Virus record (IMG/VR): IMGVR_UViG_3300035142_000027
Span: 1 to 26,212 of that record
DNA: 26,212 nt
Origin: a virus
Reading direction: 5' to 3' (one strand)
Each line of letters opens with the position of its first letter. Position 1 is the first letter of the stretch. The translations under genes and the position numbers were made by a program. Shown piece after piece: positions 22,530 to 26,212 of this stretch. Under the pieces are notes generated by a model that was not told the DNA's origin, ran no database searches, and saw only the letters and a list, made by a program, of their open reading frames with translations.

Positions 22530-23254
22530 TCCTTTTTATTTAATTTTTCGATTACGTCCTGATAAATTCCCGGATATAATTTTTTTAGTTTTCTGTCCAG
22601 TATTTCGAGTCTTTTTTGTGTTAAAGACTCATATTTGTTACACCCTTTTACAACATTTCCATTCTTATCAGTAAATGTTGTAAGTGTTTCCAATAGTGTT
22701 AAAGCCTTATTTTGATTCTTAGAACTAATAAAATATAAAACATTTTTTACTTTTCTTAATCTTACTTCATCTACTTGCTTTTGTTGATTATCTTGTTTTA
22801 TTGTCCTGTGTGAGTTATCAGTGTTAGTGTATTTATTTTCATCTTTGCCATAGTAAACATCAGCCGCCATGCCTAACATCTTGCAACAAACACCAAGGGC
22901 ATCCGTTGTCGCCATTTTGAAAGCTTCGTCATTAGTGTAATACCCATTTTTGTTACGCTCTACAAATTTATTACCACCATTGCCTTCAATTGCTTCCGAC
23001 CATTCTCCATCGATTTTTACATATAGTTCTAGGTCTACGAAAGCGGCTTTTTCGCCGTTTTGCCCTTCTTCAATCCATTTTTTCACAGTTTTAATTTTCC
23101 ATCCAAAACCTATAACACCAAAAGTTTCAGTCAATTTTTTAATCCTCCACATTGGGTCAATATTGGTTTTTCCGTTCATTCTGCCACCATCTATCACTGT
23201 TTTTGCTTCCGCTGGTACTTCCTTTAATTGATTGTATAAGTTTAAGTTATCCAT
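22514..23254 (-). CDS. probable single-strand annealing recombination protein (Rad52-like)
   Basis: 246 residues. The N-terminal 130 residues hold the conserved core: 'VPAEAKTVIDGGRMNGKTNIDPMWRIKKLTETFG', 'GFGWKI', 'AAFVDLELYVK', 'GNGGNKFVERNKNGYYTNDEAFKMATTDALGVCCKMLGMAADVYYGKD'. The block ending 'K-M-A-x-T-D-A-L-x-x-x-C-K-x-L-G' resembles Sak/Rad52-type annealing proteins that are common in Firmicutes phages. A charged linker and helical C-terminus follow. It would promote annealing of phage DNA in replication and concatemer formation. No exonuclease partner is seen in the window. The family call is from motif memory, not alignment. Confidence 0.6.
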   Translation of the reverse strand: MDNLNLYNQLKEVPAEAKTVIDGGRMNGKTNIDPMWRIKKLTETFGVIGFGWKIKTVKKWIEEGQNGEKAAFVDLELYVKIDGEWSEAIEGNGGNKFVERNKNGYYTNDEAFKMATTDALGVCCKMLGMAADVYYGKDENKYTNTDNSHRTIKQDNQQKQVDEVRLRKVKNVLYFISSKNQNKALTLLETLTTFTDKNGNVVKGCNKYESLTQKRLEILDRKLKKLYPGIYQDVIEKLNKKDEKAV

Positions 23255-23424
23255 TACGCCGCCACCTCCATAGTGACAGCGTTTTCAGTTGTGTTAGCTA
23301 GTTCTGTGAAATATCCAATTGTTTCTAACCAGTTATTATAATCTTGTGATTCCATTTCAAAAATTATTTCATCCTCTGGAAATTCGTACCCCTCGATGTT
23401 TTCGCATAAATATTCATTACTCAT
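23254..23424 (-). CDS. small acidic protein, 56 aa
   Basis: 56-codon ORF with ATG at 23424 and GGAGG 8 bases upstream. It is strongly acidic (ENIEGYEFPEDEIIFEMESQDYNNW), and its stop overlaps the next start (TAATG), so it is coupled to the recombination gene. It is the first gene after the promoter at 23582. Acidic early phage proteins can be DNA mimics or inhibitors, but nothing in the sequence shows that. Confidence 0.6.
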   Translation of the reverse strand: MSNEYLCENIEGYEFPEDEIIFEMESQDYNNWLETIGYFTELANTTENAVTMEVAA

Positions 23425-23453
23425 TTACATTTCCTCCCATTGACTTTTTTGTG

Positions 23454-23543
23454 GGTTAAAATGTAAACTGGTATAGAAAGTAATTTTATATTATAAGTTT
23501 TTTAAAAAAAGTTTTTTAATAATACCAGCTATACAATTTTAAC
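23454..23543 (-). promoter_or_regulatory. long structured leader in the early operon
   Basis: An imperfect inverted repeat brings GGTTAAAAT near 23454-23462 and CTGGTAT near 23468-23474 together with ATACCAG (23521-23527) and ATTTTAACC near 23535-23543. The apex contains an A-run/T-run mini-stem. It lies in the 150-base leader between the promoter and the first coding start, so it could control translation or attenuation of the early operon. Confidence 0.5.
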
Positions 23544-23545
23544 CT

Positions 23546-23574
23546 GTTAGTGATTGTTGACCGCAATCACTAAC
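23546..23574. promoter_or_regulatory. palindrome at the transcription start, candidate operator
   Basis: Perfect 11-bp arms GTTAGTGATTG (23546-23556) and CAATCACTAAC (23564-23574), 7-base spacer. It begins 7 bases downstream of the -10 box, overlapping the predicted start site on the minus strand, the classical place for a repressor operator. Confidence 0.65.
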
Positions 23575-23581
23575 TATATAT

Positions 23582-23610
23582 ATTATACGTCACCACTTAA
23601 TAATTGTCAA
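23582..23610 (-). promoter_or_regulatory. consensus sigma-A promoter, early operon
   Basis: TTGACA (23610-23605) and TATAAT (23587-23582) on the minus strand with a 17-base spacer: both boxes and spacing are perfect. It drives the acidic protein, recombination protein and the two small ORFs. Confidence 0.88.
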
Positions 23611-23619
23611 TACAAATAC

Positions 23620-23649
23620 AAAAAAAAATCCACTTTTTTTTAGTGGATT
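23620..23649 (-). terminator. Rho-independent terminator after the HTH gene
   Basis: AATCCACT / AGTGGATT arms (23627-23634, 23642-23649) with a 7-base loop and a 9-base U-run on the minus strand. It separates the HTH gene from the downstream promoter and so insulates two early transcription units. Confidence 0.8.
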
Positions 23650-23654
23650 AATCT

Positions 23655-23966
23655 TTACTCCTTTTTAGCTTTTTTGCTTTTCCTGTTTCTTTTTTTTCCT
23701 TTGTTTGTTTCATGAGACATCAAGTTTCTTTTTTTCATTTCTTCAATTTCTAATTCTCTATCTTTTATTGCCTGTTCTGCATTTTCATTCCATAATAGGA
23801 AATTATCCATTTTTTTATAATAACTTTCGAAAAAGTTATCATTTGATTGTCTAGCTCTATACATTCTGCTTTTTAAAGCTGCTTTTTGAATATTTAATTT
23901 TTCGCACAGTTCACTACTTGTAATATAAAATTCATTTCTTTGATTGTTTTCTGCTGTTTTACTCAT
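23655..23966 (-). CDS. small basic HTH protein, early gene
   Basis: 103 residues from the ATG at 23966 (GGAGG 8 bases upstream, better than the in-frame start five codons earlier). Residues about 15-45, 'YITSSELCEKLNIQKAALKSRMYRARQ', look like a helix-turn-helix. The C-terminus is a long Lys/Arg-rich tail (KKRNLMSHETNKGKKRNRKSKKAKKE, in two halves). It has its own consensus promoter and terminator, a one-gene unit beside the origin. DNA binding is likely. It may regulate early genes or assist replication. Confidence 0.6.
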   Translation of the reverse strand: MSKTAENNQRNEFYITSSELCEKLNIQKAALKSRMYRARQSNDNFFESYYKKMDNFLLWNENAEQAIKDRELEIEEMKKRNLMSHETNKGKKRNRKSKKAKKE

Positions 23967-23997
23967 TTTCAAGACCTCCAAAAAATTTAATATAATT

Positions 23998-24026
23998 ATT
24001 ATACCAGACCGTCACCGATAAGTCAA
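23998..24026 (-). promoter_or_regulatory. consensus sigma-A promoter with extended -10
   Basis: TTGACT (24026-24021), 17-base spacer, TATAAT (24003-23998), with TGG directly before the -10 box (extended -10). The spacer contains GGTGACG, a heptamer also found in the spacer of the promoter at 23582. It drives the HTH gene leftward, away from the origin region. Confidence 0.85.
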
Positions 24027-24145
24027 ATATTGTTTAAAAGTAAGTAATAGCTTGATTTTATTAAATTATTAATTTGTTAGGAAATGTTAGGAAATCATTG
24101 ATAAATTGGAGTAAATATTATATGATGCTCTAGAAATGCGATAAA

Positions 24146-24162
24146 CCCGCCAAATTGACGGG
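24146..24162 (-). terminator. GC-rich hairpin between early promoter and iterons
   Basis: CCCGCC / GACGGG pair (one mismatch on plus, wobble on minus) around AAATT. On the minus strand it is followed by UUUAU. It may stop leftward transcripts coming from the origin region, such as an antisense RNA. The U-run is short. A direct repeat TGTTAGGAAA occurs twice in tandem at 24075-24094 nearby. Confidence 0.35.
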
Positions 24163-24262
24163 CTACAAACAAAAACTAAATACAGAATCTAAAAGCCTGA
24201 GAAACTTTTAAAAACACGGTTATTACCGCCACATTATACACCATGTATAAGATACAACACAC

Positions 24263-24351
24263 GAAACGTATACCGTATACTACATACCACATACCACATA
24301 CCACACTTGGAAACGTATACCACATACCACACACCACACGAAACGTATACC
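24263..24351. repeat. iteron array, probable replication origin
   Basis: GAAACGTATACC occurs three times in the same direction (24263-24274, 24310-24321, 24340-24351). Between copies a 7-base unit CATACCA is repeated three times in tandem (24283-24303), again at 24323-24329, and as a variant CACACCA after it. The plus strand is almost free of G here, a strong strand bias. The array lies in the 550-base gap between divergent transcription units, just upstream of a replication initiator gene, and an AT-rich stretch (24359-24420) follows that could be the unwinding element. Apart from the early promoter, the tandem repeat and the hairpin to its left, the gap holds no gene. Confidence 0.72.
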
Positions 24352-24534
24352 ACACTTGTATTTAAGCTTATGAAATTAAGTACATAGTAACATCATTTTG
24401 TAAAATCGTCAATTGATGTTTTTGTAAATTAATAGTTAATCAATGATTAATAGTGGGTTGTAAAAGTCAGTAAAGACAGGAAATAAAGGCTTTTATTGCC
24501 TAAAAATAAATAGAAAATTTTGGAGGAATAAAAA

Positions 24535-25446
24535 ATGAATACAATCGAAAATAGTTTTGTTAATTTATTTAATAATGAAAAATATTCTAGCATGACAATT
24601 GAATCAAAGTATTTATATCAAGTTTTGATTTATAGATATCAATTATCAATAAAAAATAAAAATAAATATTCTGATAAAAAAGGTAATATTTTTATTTTTT
24701 ACACAATTGAAGAACTAAAGAAAATATTAAATAAAAGTAAATCAACAATAATAAAATTGAAAAAGGAATTAACAAAATTTGGTTTATTGATTGAGAAAAA
24801 ACAAGGTTTAACAAAACCTAATTTATTATATCCACAACCTGTCATAAACCTAAACAAAAAAAAATCTAGACTTCAAGAAGTCCAAAATTTAGACCCAATA
24901 ATAAAAGATATATATAAAGATAAAAAGATAATAGAAAATACACCATACAGACCAAATTGTCAAGAAAAAAATAAAAAAGATATTATTATTTTTTCTGATG
25001 ATATATCTTTTCATAAAAAAACAGGGAAATTAAAAATAAATTCTGTAAATATGCCTAATTCTAACTGTGACATGGTAAATTCTAACTGTGACATGGTAAA
25101 AAATGTAAGTATAACACAAGAAAAAAATCAGCTAAAAAAAATAACTGACTTTTTCCGTAAACACTTTAATAATGTTAACCCTCATGGATTAAAAAAACTA
25201 TTGAAAATTCCTCTGCATAAAGTATACCAGTATGAGGAATATTTTTCAACTGTCCCTAAGCATTATCAAAATGCAGGATTTTTTGTAGATGCTATCTCTA
25301 AAAACTATGATTTATCAAAACCTGAGCGTCAAAAACCAATACAAGCCACTAATTATGAGCAAAGGAAATATAATGATGATTTTTTTGCTAGTTTGTATGA
25401 TAATATTAAAATAGATAAATATTCAGATTTGGAGGAGGTTTTTTGA
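24535..25446 (+). CDS. RepA_N-family replication initiator
   Basis: 303 residues. The N-terminal 100 residues match the RepA_N plan: 'NLFNNEKYSSMTIESKYLYQVLIYRYQLS', then 'DKKGNIFIFYTIEELKKILNKSKSTIIKLKKELTKFGLL', the winged-helix initiator core of Firmicutes plasmid Rep proteins (pSK41/pAD1 type). The central part is Lys-rich and variable and contains a duplicated 'NSNCDMV'. The C-terminal part (QLKKITDFFRKHF..., KHYQNAGFFVDAISKNYDLSKPE) resembles the family's host-specific domain. A GGAGG site lies 8 bases before the ATG. It is encoded next to an iteron array and reads away from it. Together these suggest that the phage keeps itself as a low-copy plasmid. A phage-type replication protein with the same N-domain is the alternative. 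Confidence 0.78.
   Translation: MNTIENSFVNLFNNEKYSSMTIESKYLYQVLIYRYQLSIKNKNKYSDKKGNIFIFYTIEELKKILNKSKSTIIKLKKELTKFGLLIEKKQGLTKPNLLYPQPVINLNKKKSRLQEVQNLDPIIKDIYKDKKIIENTPYRPNCQEKNKKDIIIFSDDISFHKKTGKLKINSVNMPNSNCDMVNSNCDMVKNVSITQEKNQLKKITDFFRKHFNNVNPHGLKKLLKIPLHKVYQYEEYFSTVPKHYQNAGFFVDAISKNYDLSKPERQKPIQATNYEQRKYNDDFFASLYDNIKIDKYSDLEEVF
25057..25098 (+). repeat. perfect 21-bp tandem repeat inside rep
   Basis: AATTCTAACTGTGACATGGTA occupies 25057-25077 and 25078-25098 without a change, encoding NSNCDMV twice. RepA_N plasmids often carry the replication origin as tandem repeats in the centre of the rep gene, so this is a second candidate initiator-binding site. A 14-base inverted repeat (GACTTCAAGAAGTC) lies upstream near 24869-24882. 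Confidence 0.6.
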
Positions 25447-25467
25447 GTAAAATCTAAAAAAATAATA

Positions 25468-25509
25468 ATACTTTAGTATGATGTCATATAAACAATTTTT
25501 TACTATAAT
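25468..25509 (+). promoter_or_regulatory. operator-like palindrome and -10 box before the regulator gene
   Basis: The palindrome ATACTTTAGTAT (25468-25479) is followed 24 bases later by TATAAT (25504-25509). No clear -35 box is seen. The palindrome centre falls about 42 bases before the likely start site, where class II activators bind. An AACAATT/AATTGTT inverted repeat (25491-25513) flanks the -10. The same palindrome occurs at 21967-21978. Confidence 0.55.
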
Positions 25510-25539
25510 TGTTAATATCAAAATACGAGGAGGATAAAT

Positions 25540-25956
25540 ATGGCTTCTTTGCCAATAAAAAACCTTTTAGAACGATTGACAGAAGACGAATTCAAAGTCT
25601 ACAATCTAATTAAAGTTGGTTATACCAGCAAAAAAATTGCTGAATTTTTAAATTTTAAAGTATACGCTGTTAAAATATTACAAATGTCTATATACAAAAA
25701 ATTAGGTGTAACTGGTCGTCTGGAACTGGTACATGGTAAATTAGAAAAAAAGATAAATAGACCTTATACAAGAAAAAAATATAAAAATTTAAAATGTACT
25801 GCATATGCTTTAAGATATCGATTTCTGAAAGATTGTGGTTTTAATTCTATAGTTGCATCAACTAATCACTCGAAAAAAAAATTCGAAAAATTACTTGATG
25901 AACATAATATAAAATATGTCGAATCTGAGACTGGATACAAGAAAATCGATGAATGA
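25540..25956 (+). CDS. LuxR-type HTH regulator
   Basis: 138 residues. Residues 12-65, 'LTEDEFKVYNLIKVGYTSKKIAEFLNFKVYAVKILQMSIYKKLGV', match the GerE/LuxR HTH pattern 'L-T-x-x-E-x-x-V-...-G-x-T-x-K-x-I-A-x-x-L-x-x-...-V-K-x-x-x-x-x-I-x-x-K-L-G-V'. There is no N-terminal receiver or ligand domain. The C-terminal half is basic (RPYTRKKYKNLKCTAYALRYRFLKDCG) and of unknown fold. A GAGGAGG site precedes the ATG. It is the second gene of the rightward unit after rep. The nearby palindrome suggests autoregulation, and the second copy suggests control of the late block. Confidence 0.75.
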   Translation: MASLPIKNLLERLTEDEFKVYNLIKVGYTSKKIAEFLNFKVYAVKILQMSIYKKLGVTGRLELVHGKLEKKINRPYTRKKYKNLKCTAYALRYRFLKDCGFNSIVASTNHSKKKFEKLLDEHNIKYVESETGYKKIDE

Positions 25957-26212
25957 TAATACAGATATATATATACACTATGGACATTCAAATTTTGATA
26001 TTAATTTGTTTCAGGAAATAAAAAATCGAGAATTTTTCAATAAACCAGCTGGTGGTTTATGGGCATGTGGCGAAAATTGGGAAAATAATTGGCACAATTG
26101 GTGCATTGAAAACAATTTTTTTAAACGTCTTTTATATAAATCTTTTAAATTCAAAATTCATAAAAACTCAAGAGTATTAGTTATAGACAATGTAGATAAA
26201 CTGAAACTTGTA
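25949..26212 (+). CDS. partial gene, 'GGLW' family of unknown function
   Basis: First 88 codons of an open frame running off the right edge. The ATG overlaps the preceding stop (ATGAATGA), so it is coupled to the regulator. It begins 'MNDNTDIYIHYGHSNFDINLFQ' and has 'FNKPAGGLWACGENW', 'NWHNWCIENNF', and then a 'SFKFKIHKNSRVLVIDNVDKL' strand. The 'HYGH ... KPxGGLW ... W-x-x-W-C' pattern is one I recall from uncharacterised Firmicutes and phage proteins. The early His-Tyr and Gly-Leu-Trp elements vaguely recall ADP-ribosyltransferase-like folds, but this is a guess. The rest of the gene is needed to decide. Confidence 0.6.
   Translation, partial: MNDNTDIYIHYGHSNFDINLFQEIKNREFFNKPAGGLWACGENWENNWHNWCIENNFFKRLLYKSFKFKIHKNSRVLVIDNVDKLKLV

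Noticed and set aside
24217-24228. CGGTTATTACCG hairpin as a rolling-circle nick site
   Set aside because: Only a 4-bp stem, and the adjacent initiator has no rolling-circle Rep motifs (no HUH or catalytic Tyr context).
24263-24351. Possible CRISPR or assembly artefact in the CATACCA repeats
   Set aside because: Units are 7-12 bases, arranged in two classes as in iteron origins, without spacers. The position next to an initiator gene explains them better.

Overview
The window looks like part of a temperate, tailed phage (long non-contractile tail, siphovirus type) of a low-GC Gram-positive host, and most likely a phage-plasmid. The pointers to a Firmicutes host are the very AT-rich sequence, strong GGAGG-type ribosome binding sites, near-consensus sigma-A promoters, and head proteins of the SPP1/A118 kind (Gp6-like portal, minor capsid protein 2, GP20-like scaffold, PBSX-like terminase). 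A RepA_N-type replication initiator beside an iteron array points to plasmid-style replication. I cannot name the host genus. No tRNA, rRNA, CRISPR, repressor, holin or lysin gene is visible.

Layout. Almost everything left of about 24.0 kb is on the minus strand and so reads right to left. An early block (24.0-22.1 kb) starts at two consensus promoters. It encodes a small basic HTH protein, a small acidic protein, a probable single-strand annealing recombination protein and two tiny ORFs, and it ends at a strong terminator. A 374-base gap (21.75-22.13 kb) with operator-like repeats separates it from the late block. The late block begins with a tail-fibre pair, a zinc-ribbon protein, a compact tyrosine recombinase and a ParB-methyltransferase fusion. 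It continues with terminase subunits, portal, minor capsid protein, scaffold, major capsid protein, a Ser/Thr-rich repeat protein, a glycosyltransferase, head-tail connectors, tail terminator, two paralogous tail-tube proteins, a propeller-plus-hub protein and tail assembly chaperones with a -1 frameshift site. The start of the tape measure gene runs off the left edge.

On the plus strand, right of an iteron-rich 550-base region that is probably the replication origin, lie the RepA_N-like initiator, a LuxR-type HTH regulator and the first 88 codons of a third gene that runs off the right edge.

How the parts may work together. Early genes and rep diverge from the origin region. The LuxR-type regulator gene is preceded by a 12-bp palindrome that also occurs, within a shared 15-mer, in the gap in front of the late block, so the regulator may control both. 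The most unusual cassette is the pair formed by a virion-module protein built of 14-residue Ser/Thr-rich repeats and an adjacent GT-B glycosyltransferase, placed between the capsid and connector genes. It suggests a dedicated virion-glycosylation system. Several internal hairpin/terminator elements sit directly before high-copy structural genes (scaffold/capsid and tail tube) and may set their expression ratios.
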